A stretch of 64,000 bases of DNA from Kudoa neothunni (lineage: Eukaryota; Cnidaria): positions 1,302,001 through 1,366,000 of the forward strand of contig OZ199838.1 in assembly GCA_964304625.1 (NCBI GenBank). The letters run 5' to 3'. Shown here in pieces: positions 1 to 17,500 of this stretch. The notes under the pieces were generated by a model. That model was not told the origin of the DNA and searched no databases. It saw only the letters and a program-made list of their open reading frames with translations. Position 1 is the stretch's first letter. Each line of letters begins with the position of its first letter. A program made the position numbers and the translations under genes.

Positions 1-3699
<3,699 letters not shown>

Positions 3700-5107
3700 A
3701 ATTAACAAACCTATCAAGGATAAACTTATTTATGTTAATACTTCGCTTTTGTGTTATTTACATTGTTGTTATAAAATTGTTCGTGTTTTTGAAATTCTTG
3801 TCGTTATTGGTCATACCAAACTCCATATTTTAAAATTTAAATAAATATGACCTAGTGGAAGAATAGTTTCGACTAGGTTCACTCGTTTTTCGATAATGGT
3901 TACCAAAGCTAATTAATTTTATATTTATTTTAGACTTTATCAGCGGTTCTCTCATTTATGTGCTGTTGTCATTAATCACTAATACGATAACCACATTATT
4001 TTCATTGTAATAATTTGATATTCGAGCAGGTGACCGATAATTTGTAACCTTCGTTAAAACTTTATTCATCCAGTTAAATTTATCAAATAACATTTATTAT
4101 GAGTTCTTAACTAAATATTGTTTTTATTTTATGAAGTTAAAAATTTAAAAATTACGTAATAATCAATAATTCGTAATTATTTCTAAAAAATAATTAAAGA
4201 ATTCACAAATTCAGAATGTTTCAAGACAATTATGATATAATTAAATATAATGATAGTTTGCCGATCTTGTATAGATAGATATAGATAGACGGAAACTAGT
4301 AACCACTTCAAAATAGGTTATATTTCAACTTTACGTGACATTTTATAAAAAAAAGGGCTCAAATTAAACGGGCATTTAAATGTCAATTGATCATAACTAT
4401 ATGATGATCAAGGCGAAGGGGAAATGATGGAGACGCTGATCAACGTGTATGAGTGGTTCGTTTGGATGAGGCAATTTGTATCGAAATAATCAAAAAAGGA
4501 AATGAGATCGGTACTTCTGATGATGACTTAAAAAATGTTAGCTGTGAATAGTTTCACGATTAAACAATAGATTCAACTTGAAAAAAATCAGTTTATACAG
4601 CGAAGCTAGATCTAGCACGGTATCTATAGGAATCATTACAGATTGGAACACTCAACTTATTAAAATTCTTGAAAATCTTAAAAATCTTGAAAATCTTAAA
4701 AATTATAAGGAGAATCAAACACACAATGTCAATGAGATTGAGCTTCTCCATTAATTAATGCCTCGTAAATGATTCCTAAACAAGGTTTTTTCAAATAAAT
4801 TGTTTTTATATACATTAAATTAAACTCAAAAATTTGTAATAATATCAGTTCCTTTATAACAATTATTTTTCTCAATTTTAACTAAATTAAGCAATATTTT
4901 TAAACCAATGTTCCTAAATTCTTTTCTAAAGATGCTCTAATGTTTGTGGAAAATTTGAGAATACTTTTCAAAGTTGCTGGTTACTCCGTCTGTGACGAAT
5001 TGATGAATCTAGAGTTATATGTGTGTGAGTGTACTGAAAAACTCGAATACAATAAAAACAGATTATTTTAGAAAGTATTAAAAATTAAATGTATTCAACT
5101 TAGCAAA
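3700..5107. other. AT-rich spacer with no supported gene
   Basis: A degraded coding-like stretch at 4385-4755 includes a short direct repeat (AAAATCTTG/AAAATCTTA alternating, 4664-4705). I could not match it to any family. It may be a transposon relic. Confidence 0.4.
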
Positions 5108-5959
5108 GTGAATGCTTCATTTATTGATATTCGAAAATATAATAATAAATATTGTATCAAGTTATTCTACCATTTTGGTCTGTTGAATGATAAACCTACA
5201 TGCTGCAGTTTTCACATGAAATTAATGAGAAGACATCAGGTAATCGATGGATTCGTTAATTTTTGTCCAGAAAAACTTATTTTCTCAAAATAATCAGCTG
5301 AGACTTGATATAATATTAAAACTTATATTTTATTATTCCTATGATGTTTCTTCACAGAAGGTTATTGAAAAAGAATTTGCAATATCATCTAACATAATAG
5401 TTCACTGGAAGAGCTTCATTAGAAACATCTACACGAATTATCTCAGTATTAATTCAAGGAAAATTGGTGCAGCTGGAATAATCGTCCAAATCGATGAAAC
5501 CTTAATTTTCAAAAGAAAGTATAATTCTTGGCGGATACTTGAAAATAAAGATCAATGGATTCGTGGAGGAATTGATGAAGAAAGTAACATCATTATGGAG
5601 TTAACCTTGAAAAGGAATCATTGCACTTTGACAGAATTTATTGTGAAAATTGTTTATCCAGGTTCCATGAGTTACTCAGACTCTAGGAAATGGTATCGAA
5701 AGTTGTATAAGTATGGCTATCTTCACAAGATGGTGAATCATAATCAAGAATTTGCCTCTTCTGAAAGAATTCATAAGAATCGCATTGAGTTCACTGGGGA
5801 GCATGCAATTGCAAAAGGAAGTTCAGTTATGTCCGAAATAAATCGTTGAATCTTATTCCAAGTTGTTTGGGGGAATATACATTCAAAATAAAATTTACCA
5901 ACAATATATTCGAAGAAATTAATAACGTCATAAAAACAATTTATAAATTTAACGAATGA
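5108..5959 (+). mobile_element. Merlin-type (ISXO2/IS1595-like) transposase, frame-broken
   Basis: This encodes a DDE transposase of the Merlin superfamily, which is related to bacterial IS1016/IS1595 (ISXO2-like). The first frame (5108-5293) carries the N-terminal zinc-ribbon region (CCSFHMKLMRRHQVIDGF). A second frame (5247-5849) gives the helical region and catalytic core: VQIDET (first Asp, about 5495), WIRGGIDEESN, GSMSYSDS (second Asp, about 5680) and KYGYLHKMVNHNQEF. A third frame, from about 5790, gives WGACNCKRKF and LIPSCLGEY, the usual family C-terminus, and ends at 5959. At least two frame changes make it inactive as it stands. I found no convincing terminal inverted repeats or 8-9 bp duplication, so the element ends are unknown. 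The family assignment rests on motif order and is strong. Confidence 0.85.
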
Positions 5960-6926
5960 TATAATCCCTTTTAATTTGATTCAAAGTCGATATTAGCTGA
6001 AATTATCTTTATTTATGAGCTAATATTTTCTTTTGTAATTAATATTTTAATTTTCGCACATTATTTAAATGAAATCGGAAGTTATGTATAATGTCTTTGG
6101 GCTATATTGCGGAAAATGATTGCAAACTCATTGAAATATAATACGGTTTTGTTTTGAGAAATCATTATTCATACGAAACGTTTTTTGAATTTTTTTATAT
6201 TGGAGGGGAATTTTATTCTCATTTAGTTTTGTTGCAATTCGTCAATTAATCCAGTATTAACTGGATTATAATTTTCTTTCTATGTCAAGATTTTCATTCC
6301 AATAATTATTTAATGATTTCCTCATTTTTCCGTCTAATAAAATTTCGGTATTTCATTCTGATTTAATCCCCTAAGCTATCCGACAACGATCGCCCTCCAA
6401 AGATCTATTGGAAAAATAACTCCAATTTTTCTATTATTTTTCCAGTAAAATTATTTATAAATTATTTGTTTAATATTTTAAAATTCTATGGATACAATTT
6501 TGATAAAAACTCAGAACACTCTTTTCGTAGAATTCCCATAAATCCTTTTCGGTAAGGTTCGACATCTCACAAAAAGTAAATTTCAATCTAGAGTTAAAAT
6601 TTCAGTGATAACTAAAATAACTCAATAATTATAAAATTTTAGCTTAATTTTAATCATAAGGTGTCAAATGCTATATAATTAAAATCCATCGATCGAATTT
6701 ATATTTTTCCTCAAAATCACCAGGATTAAGTTTTGTAAAAACAACAACTAGAATGGAAAACTTGGGTTATAGTCACTCCAAAGTTTGTTAGAGGGTTAAA
6801 TACAACTTCCGATAATTTTGTAATCTCCTAAAAATGTTTTTACTGAAAATAAGTCAATCACAATTGTTACAACATAAGTATAATCATTAATAAACAAATA
6901 TAGTCTAATTTCTTCTTTGGATATAC
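5960..6926. other. Spacer with a piggyBac-like right-end relic
   Basis: Mostly AT-rich and non-coding. At 6780-6799 there is GTTAGAGGGTTAA, the right-end form of the TTAA-CCCTC ends seen repeatedly in this window. No matching left end could be assigned; a loose candidate (TTAATCCCCTAA) begins at about 6364. Confidence 0.45.
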
Positions 6927-8052
6927 TTAACCCTCGAAGGACGGTGCGCTTGAAAATCACGTCAGGGACGGAATGAGGTCCAAGTGGACCTCAGCAATTT
7001 TAATTTTTTTTTAATTTTTTTACGAAATCACGCATTCATAACCAATACATATCGAAATTTTATGTCATGAAGTTAAAAATACATACTATTTATTAATTTG
7101 TAAAAATTTCAAATAATTCCAGTGGATAACTATTACAGATCTTCGACGGTGTAATGAGGATTTTAAGATAATATGTATGTTCTGGTAGATTTTGATTTCA
7201 GAATGTTAAAAAACGTGATAATATAATTGTTGGAACAGTTTTCGCTATGAAAACAACGACAACATATCGGTCGATTCTGATGCAGGATACCCAGAATAAC
7301 TCGTAATCTCTCTCTAATAAAATAGATTAAATTCGCGCCAAAATTAATCTTTACATTATACCCTCTAATGAACGTAAAAATGAAATTACCTAATATCCAA
7401 CGACGTTATTTCAATACTTATTCTTCTAATAATAATTGAATGTTAATGTCTCGTGTTGGTTGATTTAATTTAATGTTTAAGCTACATTACGTTGTAAATC
7501 AGACAATTCAAACAAATATTCAAAAATTATAAAAATATTCCAGTATTTATTTTTGTTATTAACTCTTGTGATAATAGAACGGTAATAGAGAAATTTTATT
7601 TTGTTTACTCGCTTGGTGAGTAACCAACAACAAGAAAATTGATCAAATGTTCAAACATAACTTATACGTGTAGAATAATATCTTTTCAATGATTACATCC
7701 AAGAAGAAAATTCTGCAAGAATCAACATCAGATTCATTGTTTCTCGCATTTCCCTTAAGGCCCGGAATAGCATTAAGCATGCTGTGTGCTCTAGTCCTTT
7801 CTTTTTCTCATGGTTTACAATCCCGTTCAGAACCAGATTTTAATGTTGTAACAGTACCTGAATTTGGAGTGCAATCAATACAATCAACCTCAACATCACT
7901 CTAAGAATAAAGAAATTTCAATAAATCTTCATTGCAAGAAGCATGTAACAAATATTTTGAACTCCATATCGCTATCCGCAATTTGTTTATCATCAACATG
8001 GCCATCCGATAAATATTCTGAATCACTACTATACATTACAAAATCATTATAA
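6927..8052 (-). mobile_element. piggyBac-type relic: left end and N-terminal fragment
   Basis: TTAA at 6927-6930 is followed by CCCTCGAAGGACGG, a left end of the piggyBac-like family found at several places here. On the minus strand an acidic N-terminal segment begins near 8045 (MYSSDSEYLSDGHVDD), then continues in another frame through TTLKSGSERDC and a basic stretch. This resembles the disordered, acidic piggyBac N-terminus. The catalytic core is missing and no right end was found, so this is a fragment, possibly cut by the neighbouring element starting at 8392. The plus-strand open frames at 7689-7904 and 7864-8052 are antisense to it and are not called. Confidence 0.55.
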
Positions 8053-8391
8053 ACATAAATAACGTTAAAGTTAACAAATTATGAATAATCAAATATTTTC
8101 AACAAAATTAAGCCCATCCCCAACAAAGGATTATCCTACCAAATATCGGTGACTCTGTCGCCGAGATGGATGAAAAAACGTAATTATGCCAATATTTTCT
8201 TAAGTTAATAACTCCAGGACAGTTTATTCATGTTTATTTAAATATCAGAATTGATATATTACATAAATTAATAGTTTCAATTAATTTTTTTAGATTTTCG
8301 TTTAAAACTGAACATTTCAAGTAATGTATGAGAAAATTTACTTTTAATTTTTAAAAGTGATTCAAAAGTATCTCTTGAACTAGTTACTTAA

Positions 8392-10593
8392 CCCTCCAAA
8401 CATGCAAAAAACGACTATGACTATACATCAAGCAGTTTTGTGGTCCAAGAAGACCCAAGATTTTTATTTTATTTCATTTTATATTTCATTTCTTATTTTG
8501 ATGTACAATATTATGAAATATAATAATATTCCTTTATAAAGTTGTTTACCCGGGCGATAACGATATAATCATAATTTACTTGTGTGACGATACTAGTCGA
8601 TGTCCTTTGAACACTTATTTATTAATTTTACGTGTTTAAATATTAATGATATTATATTTTTATATACTGCATGATCTTTTTATAACATTATATAGTTATA
8701 AAAAGGATAGTGGAATTTATCAAAATTCTAATAATATCTGAAAATACCTATGTTCACTTGTAACAACATGATTCTGAATTTACCGATTCGTATAATTTGT
8801 TAATAAAATTTTTTGAAATAATATAAACTACAATATTACCTAACTGATATTCATAAAATGATAGGCACATCTGCCATCGTGAGCTCATCTAGGGATCGAT
8901 CATTCATAATAAATATGGATTAATAATCAAATAATTAATATATTCCTTAACTAAGCTAAGAAGTCTCAAAATTAATAATTAAAAATGTAATATATAACTA
9001 ACTTTTACTGGTTATTTTTTGTTTCCATTTCTAACAAATAATTCTCTGTTTGTTTCAGCGGTGTTTGGAGCAATTACAATATTTTTTCTTTATTTTTATA
9101 TCAGAAAATAGAGCACATAAAATACTCCTTTTATCGTAATGGATGGGATAGTATCTATCGTATCCACACACCCTTAGTTTTGTTATAATCGACAATAACA
9201 TGGGGATTATTTTCTGATCATGGCATAAATTAACATTGTTTGAGGATGTCGCCAATAAAATTACTTCATTTGTCTTTTTAGGAAAATTGAACTGAAAAAC
9301 TCCCCTACTATTCCTTGAATTTATGAATTAATGAGATATCCCGTTTATTATGCCGGATAGTCTCCAGAAGGGTTAGACTAAGCAGTTTGTTTGCCAACGT
9401 AATCGAAGTGGAGAAATTATCGCAACAAATGTCTCTACTAAACTATTCAAGTGGGGCGAGAGCTCTAAAACAAACTTTTCATCAACATGTTTAGTAATCT
9501 GGTCATTGCTTCTTCCAACATAAACGAAAATACTATGTATATAATGGGTATTAGTGCCAGTCAAAAGAATAAATTTAATGTTATAGACCGCAAGTTTGGA
9601 GGGGATATACTACGTAAAAAACACCTGACTCTCAATGCAACTAATTGTTCATCAACCGTAAGATGAGCAGAGGGAATTAGACACATCAGAAAAATACTTT
9701 TCCACCTATTTAAAACTTCGGTTACCAGCAAAAACATATCGACATCTCATCGTAAACTCTTGTCTCACAATCACCAAAGTGTATATTTCTGTTTATTTGG
9801 GTGAATCTACGAAATATGTGATGTCCTTTATTCAATCTCCACAATAGTTTAAGAGACTTCATTTTATATTTAGATATTGACATATATTTAAGAATTCCTA
9901 TGTATGGTTTATATTTAGATTTTCCACTCGTATCTCGTATCCGTAACGAAAAGCACCAAATTAATTGGTGATAGTAATGGCAGAATTGAAAAATTCATCA
10001 TCAAAAAAATTGAAAAACTATTCTATAAATTGCAAATTCTGGATGTTACAAATGCAATCGGACTTATAGGTTTGTTTAAGATGTTTTCTTTCTTGATTTT
10101 TGTATTTGAAGGCATAACTGAATACCATAATCATCTGAACTATCATAACAAGATGATGATAAGGATTCTTCAATTTACTGAAATCAGAGTCGTAAACTGT
10201 TAGAAAATCACCATATAACGCTTCCACTTCTAACGGTCGACAGCAATCGTCATTGGTCAAGTAATACCGGAAACATAAACCTTGTTTTTTCTCGAGATTT
10301 AATGTGTGTAACTTTTCGAGATCAAAATATGTTGGTTTTTAAAATTTTATAAATGTTTCCAAGAAATAAAAAGGTGTGTTCCTACTGGACCCCAAAATAG
10401 CTTGATGTAAGTATTTGATATAAAATCCTAAAAAACAAAACATTCCTAATTTAAAAAATAAATAATGAATAAATAGAAATTTTTAAAAGAATAATGATTG
10501 GATCCAGCTAATTTAACGACTTCAATGAGCAGTGAATTGAGCCTTAAGTCAGCCTAGGATCGGTCAATTTGGACCCCAAAAATGTTTGGAGGG
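8392..10593 (-). mobile_element. Decayed full-length piggyBac element (2.2 kb)
   Basis: Flanked by TTAA on both sides (8388-8391 and 10594-10597), with inverted ends CCCTCCAAACAT. The transposase runs on the minus strand. An N-terminal piece lies near 10260-10018. The core at about 9564-9310 includes IFVYVGRSNDQ, VLELSPHLNSLVET and, in a shifted frame, DNFSTSITLANKLLS, which matches the family block D-N-F-x-T-S-x-x-L. The C-terminus at 9255-9055 has GYDRYYPIHYDKR followed by the cysteine-rich tail (C-x-LFSDI, YCNC). Several frame changes and stops interrupt it, so it is dead. Length, TTAA target site and motif order all fit piggyBac, which cuts and pastes at TTAA. It lies between UGGT and the RBBP4-like gene. 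Confidence 0.88.
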
Positions 10594-11561
10594 TTAAACG
10601 ATCACTATATTTGCCGCAGTTTTTAAGATCCTGTTTAAAATTTTTTTTCAATTCTAAACTAAGCTCGGTAACTCGCGTATATATATATATATATATATAT
10701 AAAATTCAAAACCACATTATTCCGGCGATTAATTGATAAAATATTTAGTTTATTTGAATTCCTAAGTTTTTTCATCTTAATACAAGATTATAATAGCATT
10801 TGGAATGTTTGCGTGTTGGTTTATTCCGAAAAATATTACAGTTAATCCTAGTTGTAAAATTAAAACATATTTCGAAAAAAATAATTATGCATTAAATTCT
10901 AACATAATTCAAAATTTTTATAGCTTACGAGTGGTCACTTTCTATTTTTTAAATATTTATTACGGCAAATCAGTTATTCCTTTTAATCAATTTATGTTTA
11001 TTTAAGAATTAAATATTTTTTAATGACTTATTCTAATATTTTGGTAGTGAATAATATTATTTAACAACTAATAACTAAAACTAATTGCTGTTGTTATAAA
11101 TATTTAGTAATTAACTATGAAAGAAAGAAAAAATATTAGAATCGATTATTGTTTAAAACTAAACACACAATATGGATCACGTGACCACATTCTTTCGAGC
11201 TATTTGTCTACACAAAGGGAATCATACAATGAAAATTTTATTATAAGAAATGAAAACACTGATAATATTAAACAATTAACTGTTCCAGTTAACACATTGA
11301 TTTTTTGGTAACACGTGAACATTTTGTCCATTATGTTGAATATCTCATCTCCAAATATGTTTTCTATTAAATAATTTAAATATTCGCAAAAAAATAATAT
11401 CTTCTCTAATGTACACAAATAAGGATAATGAATAATTGGTGATGAAAATCAATTGATGAGTCAAGCGTTTGTTAGTGCGGAGCTTGAAATGTTAACGAGG
11501 TGAAACGAAACAAAACGAAAGATATTGCTTATTCTGCAAACGAAAATATAACTAGCTGTTA
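10594..11561. other. Upstream region of the UGGT gene
   Basis: A (TA)12 microsatellite at 10678-10701 and otherwise AT-rich sequence. The short open frames here (10805-11005, 11117-11311) have no recognisable features. The UGGT promoter presumably lies at the right edge, but no specific element could be identified. Confidence 0.4.
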
Positions 11562-14500
11562 ATGTTGGTTTTATCGTTTTTTGTGCTCGGCTTGCTGTGC
11601 TTTATAACCGACCATGCGGTTAGAACCACAAGTGAGAAACTAGTTACTTCACAATTGACTACAGATTGGTTTGCACCCCCTTTGATATTGGAAACTAGGT
11701 AAATTGTTAATTTTATGTTTATAAATGAAGAATTAATTTCGATTAGTGAATTTATTCAAAAATATCATCCCAATTATTATTGGTTGATAATCGAGGAGAT
11801 TTCCATTAAATTGGACCATATTAATATTTGTCATTCCGATGGTAACCAATTTTTATCGAATACTTAATTGTTTCAAATCCATCACTCTAGAATATAATAT
11901 TATTGTTGATATTTTGGAGCGATATTTGTCTCCAACATGGTTGGATTATTTTAAACTTGTTATTGGTCGGCATGATTTTGCACCAAGAATCCATCTCTAC
12001 CGAAAGGTATTTTGTGATAATGCAATTTTTTTTACTTTATATAAATACAAATTTTTAGCTTATAGACGATTTCAATATGGATGGTGATTGTGGATCTATC
12101 TTTTTTGTTGGCAGAAATACAGCTTGTGACTTGGATCAGGCTATCGCATTAATTAATAATTATGAGAACAATGAGTTATTGGTTGATTAAATATTTTGAA
12201 TATAATTAATCCGTTAAGAATTCTTCATACTGTATTCGACAATTATCCAACATTTAAAAATAATCCCACCAACAAATCATCAATTATCTATTATTTCGGC
12301 CATATTGGTACAGCCGATTTTTGGACCACATATAAAAGTCTGAAAAGCTATGCTGAGAACGTTGCATCATCGGTTGACTTTCTCATAGTGCCATACTCCA
12401 AGGTAAGTGTAATATTTGTGATCTTACTTCTTATTGAAATGTTGAATCCGATTTAATTTGTAAGTTAATCGCTCATGCGTATCTTCTAATGATGATTTAT
12501 ATTTTAGCTGGAAACATTTGAATTCTTCTTGAATGTATAATGATTATCATAGGCAATTTAATTGGTCGTATATTAAGTTCTTTAATCAAATTAAAATGAG
12601 CAAATAAACCACATTAGTTCTTTCTGGCGGAATGCATTCATCCAAGATAATATTATTTGTAGGTGCCCTTGTAATTTTAACTGTGTGAATGCTATATAAC
12701 TTTATATTCAGTCGAACTGAATTAAATGCCGCTTTATTAGTAGATTAATTTTCTTTAGAATTAATAATACAATTATAATATTGTTTGTTTTGATTTTATT
12801 TGAGTTAATCCTATGTAATTTCTACTGAATTAGTGTGATTAATTTTTGTTTGTTATTAACATTTATTTTTTTTAATTCTTTTAATTTTTTAAATATTAAC
12901 AAAAGCTATATCACAAAAATGAACAATAGAACGATAATTGACATTGACTTTGAATGAGAAATTATAAGATAATAATATGATTTTTAGAAAAGTGGTATTG
13001 ACGTTATGGTGACCACAATTAATAAGGATTAACCAAGACCATTGTAAACATTAATCTAGTATTAGCGCAACTTTATTAGAAACAGCAAAAATTTTAGAAA
13101 CAATTGATCTGATAATTTATTACATCTCTGACTGCGAACATAAATAAAAAAAATTAGTTTAACTATTCTCTAGGAGTATAAGATTAATTAAGCTAACAAA
13201 TTTTAAATTATTTATAAGCATAATCCTTTATATCTAAGATATTTTTTAAATATAAGATCGAAGATTAAACATTTTTTTGGCAGATTTTATCTGTATTCGT
13301 TTACTTCTCAGAATATTTCTTTTAAAAAGTTATTATATACTTAGAGAAGAGGTTATTTCTTATCATTCTCGATATTCATATAGTCTGGAAATATTTGAAA
13401 ACTCCTTATTCAATTTTATTATAAATATTTCATGAGGAAATAAATTAAAGCTTGTTATTTATTCAATTTCTTATGAATATAGAAAACATTGGGTATTCCA
13501 TTACAATATTATTTTCGACAGGGAATATTTTTTGAATTAGAATTTTTGAGTTGTGATATATTGTTAAATGATGATTTATAATTTTTATGGATTAAATATC
13601 GATATTTTAAAGTAAGGAAATTTGTTATAAAAATTAAAAATTACGAATTTTTATTTATAAATTTATTTATATTAAATTATTTGATATGTATGAATAATTT
13701 TTCTTGGATTAAATTTTAAATGCCTTAATTATTGAAAAAAATGTGTAATATGCATTATTGAGTGCAATTAATTTTAAAACAATTGATTAATTATTAATTT
13801 TTTTTATTCGTTATGAACATGTAACAAAAAATAACGAATAACAAATTTGGATCAACATCGATATTATATTTTAGTGGGAAGAGTGGAATATATTTTTGCT
13901 TTAATCATATAAATCGTGTTAAATTAATGGGATAATTTTAAATATTTAAAAATAATTAATATGTATAATAACATTTGGGAATTTAGTTTTCTAATTAAAT
14001 TAATTCGTAGAAAAAATGTTCAATGAAGGTTGGCATGTCCAACTATGGCATGAGCTTGTCTATTAAACGAGAAAAATACGACCCTGAAAAAGACAGTTTA
14101 ATCGACTTGATTCAATACAAGAACAATTCCATCTTTTCAAAATGGTTGGGACTAGAATCAACAACGCTAATGGACAATCAATCAAATATAGATCCTGGAT
14201 TGAATATTGAAAAGTTGATTGAGAAATACCCAGACTATTCGGAGGAACTTAGCACGCTTAAAAATCAATTATACGAAAACAGCGATTCAGATTCGTTGTA
14301 TCATTTGAACGAAAATGAACTAGATAGTATTTCTAACACCGTTTCCTGCAAGTTAATTAAATAAATAACTATAGCATTTGCTCTGTCGTTTATTTCCTAC
14401 GCTAAAAATGTTAAAACTATGGAAAAACTAACCGAGATTGTATCGAACCTACCTTCATTTACAGAGTATTTATCACTTAATATATATTCTATATGGTGTA

Positions 14501-17500
14501 TTGACGTTGAACTGTAGAACAATAGTTCAACAAGGATTTCCTGATTCTTTTAATGAAGAATCAACCCAATTTCTTGATGTATTATTATAAATTTTATTAG
14601 TTATGATGTATCTGTTTAAGTTTCTTTCCAACTTTGGATTGAACACTGGAGTTTATTTGAATGGGCAAGAGTTGGAAAATTTGGTTGGAAAAAAATTCGA
14701 GAAAAGTCTAATGCTGGAAACAACCATCGCTTCAATGTTATCCTCCTTTGTTGGTAACTCGAGTTTGAGAAATATCGATTCAGCCGATTGGAACCAACTT
14801 TTGCAATCTCAATCGAAGAATTTATTAGAATCAAAACGATTAACTATAAAAAGTTCGATGGTTAACGTAATTACTTTATTGGATTTCAGTTATTTACGAT
14901 CCACTTCTAATTTTCCATGTGTATGTGTAGTGGTTAAATAATCTGGAGAAAGACGTCATTTATTCTTATTGGCCCAACAGCATTGTTTATGTAGTTTTGT
15001 GTCAGAGGTTGTTTGACTTGAAGAAATTTAGATGTTTCAAATTAATTTTATGGGCCAACTACCAAATGTAGCAGTAAATTCGTACAACTGGGTAGAAATT
15101 CAATTGAAGCCATTATTATTTTATTATAATACATAGGTGTCCATTATTGACCCCATGGATACTAACACTAAAGCGATTTTGCAATCCATTTTGAGTTTTC
15201 TTGACTCTCGAGTAGCAATTAGGTAGATTTCTATTTTCACTAATAGTTTAACGACACTTGTATTCGATGTAGGTTTGGATTGGTGATAAATGCCAAGAAA
15301 AATTGTAAACTTTCGAAACTAATGGCATCTGGATTTTATTTTTTGGCCTCAAAAAATCCAAAACAAGCCACACGTTTCTTGGTTGACGTATTTATAAAAC
15401 ACTATAACTTTAATAGCTCAGCTAATTTCTTCATTTAGGTACTTGGATCACGTAATAAATTAAACTCAAAAGTCATCATAAGTACTTTCAGTAAATATTC
15501 CAAACTGAATCTAGAAAATATCCACGAAAATTCAGATCCTGTCAACGATCGTATCAGTGTAATGCAATAACTCACAACTATCATATCTGAAATTACTTTT
15601 ACAGGAAATTCAAATGGACATAAATGATCTTGGGTTGAAAGTTGGACGTTCGTATTTTTTCTTGAATGGAAAAATGATCGACCTCAACAAGGTAGTATAT
15701 TACTTGACTTATATTTTGTTAGTTAAATTTCTCAGTCTCAAATTTTTGATATTCTCCTATAAAGATTAATCACTCAGATCACTATTTTTTTTTATTTTTT
15801 AAGTTGATAAATAAAATTCGGAAATCAAGAAATAATTAAAGTTTCGTATTAGTCTCGAGGATTTATAAGAATAATATTTTTAATTAACAAAATAGTTTTG
15901 TTCTTATAATTTTATTACATATATTAAACTATGAATTAATATATTTTTAATGAATAAAGAGATTGCAAAGATTATTAAATATTTAAAACTATTTTATATT
16001 ATTGATGAATTAACAGTTTTAATTATTTTTAACAAATCCTAAGTATCAACAAACAATTACAGCATAAAATAATTGTATAATTTCTTATATTTTTTATGTA
16101 AAATTAAATATTTCATTATTTTTTACCATTAAAATAAAAATAAGACACTCATCGTTTTTTAAATAATGATTCACAAGGAAAAGTTTATGCATTTATTAAA
16201 TTATATTGTAATATTCAATAATAATTGTTCTTACTTCATTATCAAAAGTTGAAAATTTATTTGTACAAATATTAAGGATTATCAACGCATTGTTATTTAT
16301 AAGTTTGGAAAGGATAAAATTTATGTTTATTCATAAATTAAATGTTTTTGTTATAATTTATATTTAAATTTTAAAAAATATTTAAATAGTGTACGTTTCT
16401 ATTTTTAATAATATCGAATTATACTTTAAATTTTAAGCCTACCTGTTAAGTTAATAACGGTTATATTTTATAAAAACCAGTACTTCATTACCTTTTTCAG
16501 TCTATTACCTCATGTTCACATTTTAAACATTTAAACATCAATGGAAATGTTTCATTTAATTATTAAATTATTTGATAATTTCATAAAATTTTAACTTGAT
16601 AAGGTTGAAACTTCACTCGATAAGAATATTTTAAACTCACGGTTGCGGGCGTGATCTGATCTTTTTAACTTTTAGTGAAAATTTTGTCTTTATTAATTTA
16701 TATCAAAGAATTTTAATAATATTATTTTAATATTAGGTTTCTTCTATTTTATTTATTGGAGGGATTTCCTATTCTTTTTTCCTTTAATTTTCATTAGCTT
16801 TTTTGAGAAAAAATTAATGAGATATGTTTACCTTTAAGAAAATAAATCTTTGTTTTTAATTGCAGTATTTATCTCTAAGCACGATTAAAATACAGTCAAG
16901 CCTCGATTATCCGGAAAATTTGGGACCGTCGATTTTCTTTCCGGATAGCGAGATTCCCGTTAATCGAACATAAACAATGTCTTGTGTGCGTGCATTTTTT
17001 TAATTTCTACTTAAAGGATTGTTTACTTGATTAATAAACAATTTTTTACTCTTTATTAAGAAAAATATTTAACTTATGCCATTTAAATTAAAAATGTTGG
17101 CATATCCATTAACTAAGAATATGGAATCTTAAAGGAAAACGAGTATAACATCCCATTATGGCAATTTTTACACGTCTACAGAGGAGTAATCTCCTTTTTG
17201 AAATAATTAGTAAGTAATGTATGTTTAATATACATAAATGAATACGTTTGTATATGGTACAAATTTATATAAGAACTTGATGCTTAACATAAGTTTTATA
17301 AGAAAAATTTAATTATTAATAAATAACCTAGGAATATTTTTGTTTTAAATTTTTAATTAGTATATAAGCTTCATTGTATACATCGTACGGTGATGGTTGC
17401 TACATTTATCCGTAAATATGATTAAGTAGTTCTTCCGGATAATCGAACATTTATCGGCACATAATGTCAATAAAATACATATAAAATTTAAAATTTCTTC

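Noticed and set aside
7689-8052. Plus-strand frames with a hydrophobic stretch resembling a small secreted protein
   Set aside because: They lie antisense to a piggyBac-like N-terminal relic between transposon ends; no support for an independent gene.
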